Of a DNA stretch of 64,000 nucleotides, positions 50,086 to 63,000 are shown piece by piece. The position numbers and the translations under genes were made by a program. Where the stretch lies: the NCBI GenBank assembly GCA_947561715.1, contig OX387201.1, positions 1,940,001 to 2,004,000 of the forward strand. The letters are read 5' to 3'. Below the pieces are notes generated by a model that saw nothing but the letters and a program-made list of their open reading frames with translations, made no database searches and had not been told where the DNA came from. Source of the stretch: Ascidia mentula. Its lineage: Eukaryota; Chordata; Ascidiacea; Phlebobranchia; Ascidiidae. Every line of letters begins with the position of its first letter. The first letter of the stretch is position 1.

Positions 50086-50584
50086 AATTAATTTCATATG
50101 AGGCAAAATGTCTGTAAACTTCCGGTAGATGTAAACACCAAAAATGATCAAGTTACTCCCCAATTGTCTTCATTATAAACAAAACATTCGCCATCTTTCA
50201 GCAAAAAAAATCAACTGTTTATTACAATAAATACGCAATAAATTTAAAGAAATTAAATGACATGGACTGCATTTGATGAGCTTATAATTGTTCTAACAAC
50301 ACAAGGATTCTTAACCTTTTTAGAGACACGTTAAAAAACTTAGCTTCATATCTTAGCCTCAACGCATCCAGTGACAGATCTAAAATGGTCTCTGATGCTG
50401 CATCACGTGCAACCGCTGCGTGTTATGTCAAAGTGTAGTGCATTGACTTTGTTGTCACCAAAACTTTACACACTAACACCCAGTGCATGTTGGCCGACCA
50501 AGTTCGCTCGCCAATTTCGTGAATACTCAACCGTTGCTATCGCTACACTTTGAAATGAAACCCCGTTGACAAGACGCCTTAACC

Positions 50585-50812
50585 CAGTGGTTTCCAACCT
50601 TTGTGTCCTGTGCACCCTTTTTAGTCAATATTCAAATCTAATTCCCCCCTACAAATTTAGTTTGCTAAAATATCTTAGCTCATATATGGCAAATGCAGCA
50701 ATAACACATAGCACAGACAACCAGTAAGAGATTAATATTGTGACACAAATTCCCCCCTAAAAATTACAAAATTCCCCCTAGTGGGGAATTCCCCCCTGGT
50801 TGGGAACCACTG
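50585..50812. mobile_element. hAT-type MITE, complete
   Basis: The ends CAGTGGTTTCCAACCT and AGGGG..GGTTGGGAACCACTG are inverted repeats of the hAT kind, and the flanks CCTTAACC (50577-50584) and CCTTAACT (50813-50820) are an 8-bp target duplication with one mismatch. The 228-bp body is AT-rich with CCCCCC runs (ATTCCCCCCTA) and has no transposase, so it is non-autonomous. Confidence 0.85.
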
Positions 50813-51069
50813 CCTTAACTCAATAACCCACTTTAGAGAGATTCCGAACAGTGACAAACAGGCCATGCAACCTAAGTCCATGAATGCAAACGTTGATATG
50901 TAACATAAAATTACGCTACAATATGGCTCTCGATGTTCCCAAACCTGGTTACTCAAGTGACGTCAGATGTTATGAGAAAAAAATTGTTTCCCAAGATACC
51001 GCCGGGTGGCGTAGGTGCGTCACTTCGCAATATAAAGGTCGTATGCCCGGGGAAAACAAGTTAATATCT

Positions 51070-51075
51070 TTTATT
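51070..51075 (-). terminator. possible polyadenylation signal of the minus-strand membrane-protein gene
   Basis: AATAAA on the minus strand about 340 bases beyond the stop codon at 51414. It is the first exact signal in that direction, so the gene may end here and not continue to an ectodomain. Confidence 0.3.
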
Positions 51076-51413
51076 CGATCAACATGTTTGACTTCCGAAT
51101 ATAGACACCTGACAACAAGGAAAGTATGTATTATTGCACAAACAACAAAAAAAAAACACACGATAATAACGCAAACCAAGCAGAAACCATCTTCAAACAT
51201 AAAGGGTGTCTTTGTACACCAAATTAAAGCGGATAAAGTAATGATTGGATCGTTGAAATATTTCAGGAGCTGTATTATAGACTTGTCCAACATCGCAATG
51301 CAAGTTCAGGGCGCTAAATAAATACCATGTATGCTTTGGTGTCTTACACATTTGTGTACAATTTATACAGAAATCGCTTCAAAAAAACGCTGGTTCATGG
51401 TTTTCGCAACAAA

Positions 51414-53000
51414 CTATATCAGCTGCGGTCCCCCCTCGACTGGTTGCTGTATTTTAGTTTGGGTAGTGACGCTCGCGTTTGTGAAGACGGAAGTGACGTT
51501 GTGTGCGGTCAAGCGCGTCGTAGACAGCATAGCCTCGGTTTGCCCAAGGGCACCGTGGCCGGGCACCTCCAAGCTTTGAACAGGGGCGTTTCGCACGCCA
51601 GCAAAGTATCCCAGCAAAATTCCGATAGCGAACATGATGACTGCAACGGCCAGATAACGCACACAAGCACATTTTCCACCCGTTGTTTTTCCGTAAGTGT
51701 CCGCGTCCGTCTTCAAACTCCCGCGAAACTCCATCGGTTCCACGTCCGGGGAAATATCGTACTCGTCGTCGAGGATTTTGAACCGCGCCGTGTCACTCTG
51801 TCCGTTCGTTGGCAGATAAGCTTTGCGTCTGTTGTGTTTCGTGCATGTTATAAAGGCAGCTCTTCACGCAACCGGAGATTTTTAAAAAGAACATCCATAA
51901 GTCATGGATATATTTCTAAATTAACCCTTCATATTTTGATCGAACAAGGTTGTTTTGAGAAGTCAAGTTGGCGTCGTGATAAAAACAAAACACGCGTCCA
52001 GTTAAACCGACAAATTCAGCATACTTTTTGTACATTCTTACATTATGACTTCATACAAAAATTACCCACCCCCAAAAAAAAATTATATTATTAAACTAGA
52101 GACGAAATTATCAAACATTTTGACCATTATTTGTTTAAAGTGTATTTTAAATCGATTGTTAGGTTAAATTCGGCCAATAGAGTTCGTGTGTCGCTCACCC
52201 GCTATAGACTTCCGACAAGTCGCCGTTCTGTTCTCGGGGCAATTGTTCTGTGCACAAAAGCGATTTTCGGTCATAGACTATAGTTGGTCACGTGCGCTGG
52301 TCAGAAAATAGAACAGTCAATGGCTTACCTTCTCTATCTTTGTCAATCTCGTCATCGCTCTCAGAAGGTTCGACTACGTACGTTTGTGAATCGATTGATG
52401 TACCGTCCCCTTCTTTGCGGCTGCAAAACACGGTGGTTTCACAAAAGGTTAGGAAGTAGTGTCCAATTTATCAGCCCGAAAAAGCTTGGGCTCGTCCCAA
52501 ACTTTATATATGCGACCACTAATTATTAAATATTGCTTTTATTTATTATTAACAGTGGAAATAGTGGCTATTTAAACGAAGTTGTAAGATTTCTAAAATT
52601 AAACTTAGACACCAGCTCAACTTGAAAGCACGCAAAACATGTTTCCTCCACAGAACTTATAATAATAATTTTCGAAAGCAGTCGTTGTACCTTTCAGGTC
52701 GGTTCAGGCCATCTGTTGAAAATCGCACCCAATCCTGTGGTGTTGTGGCAACGTAACCGTCTTGCCTTTCCTTTACAACAAATACTACTTAAGTAACAAA
52801 CCATATGCTATGAAACTAGTATTGAGATGTTTTATAAAAAGGCGATTCCAGCCGATTTTGCTGAAACGCGGGCCAATACTTGGGCCAACTGTAGCATTGA
52901 TTACAATTTTTGAACTCACTTCGTCAACATCTTCAAACGTGTCTTGGTCATCATCCTCCAAGGTCATGTCCCAGTCGTACAACTCAGCTTCCCGGTTCAT
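51414..53000 (-). CDS. type II membrane protein, transferrin-receptor-like N-terminus
   Basis: Four exons read in one frame: 52920-53000, 52691-52734, 52329-52420 and about 51820 to 51414, 208 codons including the stop. The phases fit exactly (0, 2, 1). The N-terminal 110 or so residues are acidic and cytosolic in type (LEDDDQDTFEDVDE, EPSESDDEIDKDRE) and include KAYLPTNG and DDEYDISP, which could serve as endocytic tyrosine signals. One hydrophobic segment follows (YLAVAVIMFAIGILLGYFAG) after KCACVR. A short outer part carries N-glycosylation motifs NVT and NAS. Acidic tail, Cys-Arg before the membrane and an IG..GY segment resemble transferrin receptor or PSMA-type proteins. Their large ectodomain is not found, so either the last exon uses an unrecognised donor or the protein is short. 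The exon 4 acceptor is the least certain part: 51820 keeps the frame but has a poor pyrimidine tract. Confidence 0.6.
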
Positions 53001-56000
53001 ATTTATTAGTATTTCTACTTCCTTTAACTAAACGCAAATGTTTAAACCAGACGAAAAGTAGCGAAATTTGGCCACAAATAGACCAATCTGGCAACACTGG
53101 TGATATCAGTTGGTCGATCAAACCGTGGCTAGCAAGCTGCATGGAAGGTCGAACATCGGAACTTTCTGCAGTCTCTTCAAACTACAAATTCAGTGTTATT
53201 CTGCCTTTGGCGGTAAACAATTGTTCCAAATTTTATCATGAACCCAGCTACCACATTTTTTCCCAACTAAAACATCGACATATGTGTTCTTGATCAGCAA
53301 ATACCTAGCTGTTTGTAGTCTGGCCTAGCTATGTCACAAAGAAGCACGCTGTAAGGACGGGCTGTAAGAGTATGGCTAGGGTCAGGCCGTAACTGTATTT
53401 TATCACATGTTAAATATTAACTTGTGATGACACAATCGTCATTTGTTTGCTCACTTTTATGTTCGTACGTTGTTGCACAACTCTTAAAATAACGGAAAAG
53501 CAATAAAGAAGGTTTTGTATTTAGTTGAACCAGAGCGTTGTGGTTCTCAAATATTTATTAAGAGATCCTTTTTGAATGTATTTATGGTTATGTTATCTAT
53601 TTGTCGGTCGATTCATTCCTGCACAAAATGTAGTTGCCGACACGAACGTTTTGACTCACATCGATTTCCTAGCCAAATGGGTTTTCAAGGGTTTAATTTG
53701 TGATTTTGTGTTGGAATGTCCGAATTGAAACAAACTAAAGTTTTCAGAAATGACCCAAATATTGAAAAATCTTAATCATAAACTGCAGATGCTGGTCTAC
53801 CGATCACTGTACCTTCGTAATGGCAATACTCACACAAAGCACTAGCTTATAACAACAGAATCAACCTGGCCGTTTTTTGGAATATATGTTTTGCCCTGTG
53901 GGAATCTTTAATAACAAAATGATTTAAAAAAGCGTCTAAAAAATAATAACAACAAATATATATTCTAAACAACAGCCAGGCTGGTCCTGTTGTTGTAAGC
54001 TAATTTTCGGAACTTAATCCAAAACAACATTGCTGTCTTTCAACGCCCCTGAGCGAATAAAAATGAAACCTTTTGATTTTGTTTAATTGCCTTTAGAGGC
54101 AATTTCCCTGTCTAAAGCATAAATGTATTCAATCGTAGATCGTCTTGACGTAAGTTGACAATACTTTTTTTTTCATTTGTGTTACGACGAATCTTAGTTA
54201 GTGGTGTGCGCATGTAGGCGCTATGGGTATGTGCTGCTAAAAACAAGTGCTTTTTATTGCTAATAATTATGCTTTTTATTAACCCGCCAGATGTCGACAA
54301 AGAGCAAGAGAAAAGTGGAAAAGATTTCGTATTTTGTGTGAACGCGACTTTTCATGCAAAAGATTTTTTTTTTTAACGTTTATCGTCACACTCAAGAAAA
54401 TCTTCAATAAGAAACAACTTTGTCTGAATAAATGCATTTTAAAACGAAAACATTTGCTTGACCTCTTTGACAGGTAATTAACAAATAGAAAACTATTTTT
54501 TTAGCCATTTGTTTCACCAAAAAATTGTTTGCAAAATTATGCCAGTGGTTACACCATAGTATACTCACCATAATGCACAATGTATATATGCTACAATCAC
54601 ACAGAACCAGAAAAAAACATTTTCCTTTACAAAATATCCCGGTCTTTCTGACCGTGCCGGTGTTGAAATTGCTTTTTTCTTTCGATGACGTCACTTCTCT
54701 TTTGATAGTGTCTCTCTCTTTTTCCTTTTGCCGCGTGGAAATGTTAATGGCTGTGGTTGTACTGACAGCGTGTGCGAAGGATGTGCTGTCGTCCAGGGTT
54801 TTAGTGAGGCTTGTGTGCTTATTTCTCTGTTTACTTAGCAGGCGGTTTCAGGTCAACCAGTTGTGTTTGCTGGAGATAAAGTACTTTATGTTGCAGACAG
54901 TGAGAGCATGTTTACCATATTCTGTAGGTTTAACAGTGCTTTTTTGTGAAATGAAAAGCTACACAGCTTCACTTTTGCATTACACCAGACGTTGTATCAG
55001 CAGATATGGTATATGCTTGACATTATATGTTAATAAACGATGGCTTAACAAAAGCAATGGTCTGGGTCTACAGACAGCATATACTAGCAACAACTGTCAC
55101 TTGCCATAACTTGCACACGGGGTGTTTGTACAAGGCTTATTGCAATGGTTGTACATACAGTAGGTGTGATAAGCTTGTGGTTTCTAGTTCCTGATACTGC
55201 AGGCCCGTTGAGGAAACACGGCTGTATGCTGGTCGTCTGTCCTGCTGTAGACCCGATTAGCCCCGGAAACAGGCTTTCCGCCTAATTGTCCATCTGTCTT
55301 AACATTTTCGGTTGTACTTTTGCAAGCTATATTTCCGCGACAGAAGTTGCAATTTTAATCCAGTCAAAAGTTTTTGCAACTGATGTTCCATCTGATTTAA
55401 TAGTGGCATCGCATTTTTAAAGTGTAAATAATAAAAGCCAAATTCAAAATAACTGTTAATATTTTTGTTAGTGGCTTGGAATTGGCACCGCATGCACTTA
55501 CGCCACGCTGTACAACGATCAGCTCGCGCGGTTGAACGTCACTTCCTGTCTGTTTCAGTATTCTTTTTATGCCGGGGGGGTTGTGACACATGCAGTGTTT
55601 CTTAAACAACGGTCCATGAGTGTTTCATGACAATAATATTGCCATGCGATGTAAGTGAACTTGCACGAAAGCGTTAGGTTCACCTTTAAGGTTTTTTGGT
55701 TTGATGTAACTACTGTTATTGGTTGTTAACTTTTATTACATTTTCATAGCTTTGTGATAGTATTCACGATTTTAGCTCATGGTTAATCTCTGAGGGAAAA
55801 TAGAAATAGTATGAAAACGACAGCAGTCAATCTAATTTCCAGGAAAGATCTGTGTGCGCGACCAATAGCTTATTTAACGGCTATTATTTTCAAATTAAAT
55901 AAGTTGTTGGTTACAAATTGTGCCCTAGTGTGATAGTGCATTGGCCCGTGAGTCACTGAATACCGGAAGCAGTTGAGAGTCAGCACAATCGCACACGGGA

Positions 56001-57072
56001 TACCTGCTTTGCATTCAAATATAACGCACAGTAACTATAGCAAAAATGCAAGTTAAACGAGCGAAACTTGCTTTGGTTGAATTGTTTTTTTTGGTGTTCA
56101 GGTCTTGCACATTCTTGCGAAGGAAGCCCTGTGTTAACTACCAATATGTATAGCATTTTAAGTAACTAGTTGTTAAGACTAGTTCAACATTTCATTGCAA
56201 TTTTACGGTCCTGATATTTCTGTGTCTGATAGGGAAAGTTTATCAAATGCGAGCATTTGTAGTGCAAACTTCATCGCAATATATCAGCAACTATTGGTAA
56301 TAGAAATGTGGCTTAATTTCTAGTGGAATGACAACGGTCAAGCTGTAACAGCTGGACCGTAACGGGGTAAACAGCAAAATTGTTACGTCACAACACCGAG
56401 ACAGACGCCCTCCGGCTGCGAGCGTTCTTTTTTCATTGACTTTTGGCGCCTAATTATCCAGTTACCACTACGAATGGAAAGGTTTAGTAGGATCTGATTT
56501 CAGAAATTCGTTTTTATGTTAGTTTTGAATACACAGAGCATGTTATAACGGTTGCGTCGCAAATTTTACCAATTTAGCCTAGATTCTTTTTTACAATACT
56601 TTAATTATTGACACCTTTGGTGCAAACGTTTTATTGTGGTTTTGTTAAACGCCTTATGTCGGTGGTACTATGAATATTAGATACACAATCCAGTTATAAG
56701 TGCATGCAGAGGAGTGCTGTAAGAGTGTATTAAGCAGTTCAAAGTGAAATTTAAGTGTTTTCAAGCTAACAAACACTACATCCTTTATGGTAGGAGAGGT
56801 TGAGAAAGTTATCGCAAAAGTCGTTCAAAATTTTATCGCTTGAATTTCTGTTTGGTTTGTATTTTACGTGTGTCCGAAGAACCGGGGAAAATCATTGCAT
56901 GAAAACATTTCTACATGCTCACCACTCGTTGCTGATAAAATTTCTTTTAACAGGCTTGTAGCAACGTTTTGGTACTGTAGAGATTAGATAACACTGTTTG
57001 ACTGCTATCAGAAGCAAGCCACCTCCCTTGCGAAACAGCTCATCATTTCTTTTCGCCGAGTTTAGCCGCAGA
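53001..57072. other. intergenic space between divergent genes
   Basis: The region holds the promoters of the minus-strand membrane-protein gene and the plus-strand dehydrogenase gene. A 194-codon open frame at 54525-55109 has no domain and no consistent codon pattern. Near 55935 the sequence TAGTGCATTGGCCCGTGAGT resembles a pol III A box but its B box is poor. Nothing else can be supported. Confidence 0.55.
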
Positions 57073-60000
57073 ATGGCGAAGGCTCAAGCAAAGCCTGTCG
57101 TTATCACAGGTATATTGACGTCACTTACACTGGTTTAGAATAAACTTTGCACAGGAAGAATTTGCAATTGTGGTTTGCTCATCTACGTATATTGAACAAT
57201 TTCCTAAATGAAAAATCCATAGCCTGTTTAAGGTCATTTATATGTAGGATTATCTAAATTCTAAACAACATGACGTTGTTATTAAAATTATGATAAAAAC
57301 GTGGTTGTGGTGTAAGTGTTACTGCTCCCTCCGTTTGCTATAGTAAATTATCTGCAACGGAAAATAATGCAACAATCCCCACAACCCAGTTAACAATATT
57401 AGTAGAAATGGTTTTGTCCCAATTAAAACGCATCCCATTAAATGCACTAACGATATTAAGTTATAAAATCGCTTCACTAATGGAGTGCCGAAAGTGTTAC
57501 AAATCTCTTGAGAATCTCGGCTGGAAAACAGCATCAGTTTTCGACGTATATCGATAAAATTAGCTTTGAGGGATTTTCAGATATGTCAAATATAGACTGC
57601 ATTGTATTTTCTGCAAATGCACCAAGTGGCAAAAGCCCTAAAACAACAAACCAGCGAGACTGTATTATGTTATATTATAAAGCTGAAAAAACGATAAACC
57701 TTTGATATCCAGGGTGCGACGTCCCAAATTCATACGGTTACGAACTCGCTCTGCGTCTGGATCACCAGGGTTACACAGTCTTTGCCGGCTGTGCAGATTG
57801 CAACAGCATCGGTGCCCGTTCCCTCGCATCCCGGGGCACCACCAACCTTGCTGTTCTACAAATTGACGTCACCAAACAGGAAGAGATTGATGACGCGGCC
57901 GAAATGATACAGGACATGATAGGGGACGACGGTGAGTCGCAAACCTTGTTTCATCCGGATTTAAAGTCACCGCAAGCCAGCCAAGCCCCGCATGGATTTC
58001 GGAAGGGTTTTTGTATTGTAAGGGGGTCATAATTTTCGTCGACCGTGAAGCTCAAGCCGTTTGCGTGACGTAGTTTGGCTATTTTTGGAATTCTAGGAAT
58101 ACACTTGGGAATTTTGACTTAAAACTTGCTGACATTTCCACAAGCGTCCCTTAGCTTAATCCAATTTCCACGTTTTTGCAACATTTCAAATGCGTCCATC
58201 ATACAGTTTAACCTGTGGCTCATAGGGAACCGATACGGCCTCTAAACTTTTTCCAATGGCCTCTAAAATATGGTTCTGCTGGTAATGATAGGTTGGTTTC
58301 AAAGCAAGTCTAGTCGTTTTACATATTTAGATAAAATTCGTTTCGGTTTCGAAAAGTTTTTTTGCATTCGTCCTCATTCAGCCCAGAAAGCCAAGACAGA
58401 CAGTCTTAAAACAGATAAAAACTATCAATAATGTACTTATAAACACCAATGATCTAGTGCAAGTAGTGATAACTTAAGTATAAATTACTCAAAACGTGAC
58501 CTACACCTATGGTAGTGTTATCGTGACATTGGTTACAATTTCCTCTTCCCAAACTCGGCCCTAAGTTTTGTGGACATAGTCAACTTGAACACAAGCCCTG
58601 GTTTGCTTTGAATTCCAAATAAGGTTTTTTGACAAGCGTCTATGGTATAAAACCCTGGGGAACACGAGGTTGCTTTAATTTCCCATAGCTCAAGGCTCAC
58701 TGTAGCTTGCGGTGCGTCACGCTTCGCCGATCACTGAAGCTTCTTCGGTGTAAACTCGCACCATTCACAATACTAAACCCCTTTGGAAGCTAATACCGTG
58801 TATATGACAAGTTTAAACAGACGTAGGAAACGTCAACAAAGCAGCAGTTGTTTGTCGTATCAGATGTGTTTGTCGTGTTGCAACAATGCACCCTGAATCG
58901 GCGTGAAACGGTTGTTTTGTTCAAATCTAATAGTATGCCTATGTATAGGTTGAAGTAGCACTTAATTCAAAATCCCCCGACGTGGAATTAGTGCCAATAC
59001 ACTTACTCGAAAACATCACGCGAATGTAGTATTTGACCCAAGTACAGACTATCCATACAACTTTATAAATGGGTTTAGAAAACCAGCAAGCATTCACAAT
59101 GGCGAATTTTCATTAACCGATGATAAACTTAACCGAACTACTTTCAAACCACTTAATTCCATGCCTCCCATACATAGTAAGGAGAAAGTCCATTTAAAAC
59201 CCAAATCACAATAACCCTTGACGTAGCAATGTTTGATTCCAAGGACCACCGAGTATATGAGGTGGGGCGAAATCATGGTATGACGTAATGGTGTAGGGGT
59301 CGGCAGGTGTTTGTCACTCTTATATTACGTCACAATAGGTTTGTGTGACTCAATTGTTTTTTGGCATGTTTGATAATACGACCATCCCTGATGTATAATA
59401 ACACAATTTCGTCTTTATGTTGTGTGATGTATTTGTAAATCAAGAAGATATTTTATTGGATATTTTACACATAAAGACAGATGCATCGATCACCACAAAG
59501 CACCACAGGGTTGTTCCTGTAGTATTTTATGACATTTTTACCATTTAATTGTAAATTCCCCAACTACACATATATTTTGTGCTGCTGTTGTATTTTAAAT
59601 AACGTTTTTATTTATACATCGATAACGCGAGAGGGGATGTCCAAATATGTCCACGAAGTTGAATTTAATATAGAACTGATGTAATTTGCTTGACCACGCC
59701 GACAGGGTTGAACGAACTGTTTATTTGTGGTTTGCCCAGTTTGTCGAATATTGGGTTGGTCGTCTTGTGCGTCTGGAGGAGAAATTCAAACAAAATAACG
59801 ACGTCATTGGTATAGAACGACTGTTTAAACAAAATATTTATTCCGTTGGAAAGGCAAGGGTTTTCCAATCTAGATTTGTTTGCGATTAATAAATCGTAAA
59901 TAACCTGCAAATGGAGATATAAGGTTGCACTTTAAATGATGTTCTGTTCAAGGGAGTGTAATTATGACTTCATAAAGGTTTTGTCTGTCATAAAAACTGT

Positions 60001-63000
60001 CGATAAACATTGAATCATGTCAAAAAAATTTTAGAAACATAGACCAAATTTTCCGTGACTGAAAATGTGTCATTTCGCAATGGAAATTTGATCCACAGAA
60101 GTCTGTGCGAATGTCTTTGGTTGGTTGGTTGGTTGTGAACAAAGCAACCAGCTGTTAATATTTTTGTTATGGATATTTAAATTGAATTCTTACACTAAAT
60201 TACAGCGTTAATATTCGCACAGATTTCTATGTTACATAAACTTATATGCGGATCAGGTTTGACGAAAAGTCTGTGTTTCCAAGTATTAGTATTTACCTTT
60301 CCAACGTGCATTAGTTAAATCAAAACATCCTTTCACAGGTCTGTGGGCGGTTGTGAACTGCGCCGAGTCGTACACAGTAGCCGAGGTTGATTGGTGCGCC
60401 ACCAATGACTTCGACGAGATCATGCAGGTCAATTTCCTCGGCACAGTGAGGGTCACAAAGTCACTTCTTCATCTTATAAGGAAAGCCCGCGGAAGAGTGA
60501 TCAACCTCAGCAGTATGGCTGGTACGCTTGCATTTCATTTTGTTGTTTGTTATTCTCACGTTTAGAACTATTTATAAACAAAAGACGTATTCTTCTTGCA
60601 TGTATTTGATCTAAGAAAACGAGAAAGTGATCACGTCCACTTTTCGTATTAACACTCGCAGAACACTTGCTCTAAAACAGCATCAAGTCTGGTATTTTTC
60701 AGTAGCATGTATTGCACCCTGTACGGTCAAGGTGTAAAACAAAAGAGCATATCAGTTAGTTCACAGCACTGATGATGAGCACAGCAGTGCACGAAACGCT
60801 TGCTGTAATAATTGGCATATTATCTTAAAAAAAGTGTGTTGTTGTCAAAAATAAGGCATTTCCAAATTTGGTATAAGGCAAGGTGTCCAATTACCTTTTT
60901 TGTCTGAAACTAGAACCGGTTTAAATTTATGACGTAATAGACCTTCCAAAAATCAATAATACAATGTTGCGTAACCTCCAAAAAAAGATTTCCGTCAATG
61001 TAAAATTGTCACCTGAGCTACGACAGAAAAATCATTGTATGTTTTACATCAAGCAACAACAGCGAAGGCTTAAGCGGCCGCCAACTTTCCGGGCAGTCCT
61101 GAATTTCCTGTTAACAGGTTCTGATTTAAGCTGACATCAACGTGGTATTTAACTTCGCCGATAACCGTAATTTTGTTGCCGCTGCAAATTATTACCGCCG
61201 TCAGGCCGAAGCCAACGGCTAATGCGACGGGTCGATCGAGAGATGCATAGGGGTTCGAAATTGTTAAGACTACCTCTGATACAAGCAAAGTTCATGCGCT
61301 AACATGGTTTAGGTCAGTGGTCCTCAACCTGTTTTTGTAACTCGCGGCCCGCTTGTAATTTACATAACTTATTTCTATTGAATAGCAGACGAAATGCCGG
61401 CTATTATAAGTAGAGGTTTAAGAACAGATTAATTGAAATGCAATATGCATGGCAGCAACAGCAATGTAATAATTGTGTATAACTTTTATAGAAATACCTT
61501 ATTAGGTAAGTTTATGTGTTCTACCCATATGCCAACATGCTTGGAGAACCCTTCTAAAAAATTTCGCAACCCTGTGGTTGGGAAGCAATGTCCACATATA
61601 CAGGTTATAACCATTACTGTGTACATAGGTTGCGTATCAAGAGCCGGGCAAGCTGCTTACTCCTCCAGCAAGTTTGCCATCGAAGCCTTCAGCGACTCAC
61701 TGCGCCAGGAAATGCTCAAGTGGGGAGTCTTTGTGAGTTTGGTCGAGCCAGCCTTTTTCCCAGGTAAAATGCCACCTCAAACGTTTTGCAATGTGCATGT
61801 ATTTGGTTGCTTGGGGTGGAATGTCATTAGTCACGGTTTGCCTTTCTCTTCTAATCGTGTGATCTGTCTGCCACCTTGCATAATAAATGTGGGGGAAAAT
61901 GCCACGGACTTACAGCATAAAGCAGTATGGGGAAATATGCAAATGTGACATCTAAAGCTTGCCAAACTCTATGGGAACTCATCTTGTTGTCAGGGACTAA
62001 ATTAGAAAAATAATGACCAAAGTCTAAGGTTTTACCAACAAAAATAAATTTGTCCAAGATATGTTTGTGTCTGTCATATACGTGATATTTACATGGGAAA
62101 TGTATGTATATTGGTCTGGGTCGTGACATCATATCATGCTAGCTCTCAACCAAAATGTTGCAGCAATGAGCGAACGCTTAACCCTTTCACTGTTGTCTCA
62201 CCAACCGTCGCTGTCTGGCTTGAATAATTCAACACAGCCAGTCACGGCGTGCGTAAGCAGGCGTTTTAATCACCCTTTTGCTTATTGAAAATTGTCCCCG
62301 TCACAATGTTCACCTGCCTTATGCAGATGGCACAATCTTTCACTGTGTATAACTTAGTATAGTAGTTGTATTTGTTCATTTTAAGAGCCATAATTTGGGT
62401 AAATCACTTTTACCTGTTGCTGCTATTGCTGCAGTCAGTCGATGTACAGTATGTAATATGTACATAAGCACTCATGGTTGTATGATGTCTTAACCACTCG
62501 TCAGGCGAATTGGTTAACCACATGGCGCTTGGTATACCCGGTTTGAACGCCTTTGTTTGCATGCAAGAATGCGGTCATTAAACTGCATTGAATTGCGCAA
62601 AAAATCTGCTGATCCGTGAAAAAAAAGACGGCTTTGCAATCTTAACAGTTAAAGAAGAACTTCCATCGATTAAAGAGCTTGCTGCAATGCTTTAAACATT
62701 ATTTGCTTGTCTTTAATCACATGCTGTTGTTGCACAAAGGTTCAGATTTTGATACTACGGTTTGTTAGGTCATTTTTTTCATGCATGGCGGCGATCGAAG
62801 TACATTTGCAAAATTTACATAATTCCATACCTTATTGTTCAGAATGCAGAACAATATTTTCCGCTTTCTTTTTCTATTATTTAACATATGCATGCGTGAC
62901 CAGAAGACTTCGTTTGGTTAATTCAGTCTATCTATTTACTACAGAGGGAAATGTGGTTTTGTCGGATTCGGAGACTTCGACCAGAATCCAGCGAGTTCCG

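Noticed and set aside
54525-55109. 194-codon open frame on the plus strand
   Set aside because: Hydrophobic, irregular composition, no domain, no splice partners; consistent with chance in AT-rich DNA.
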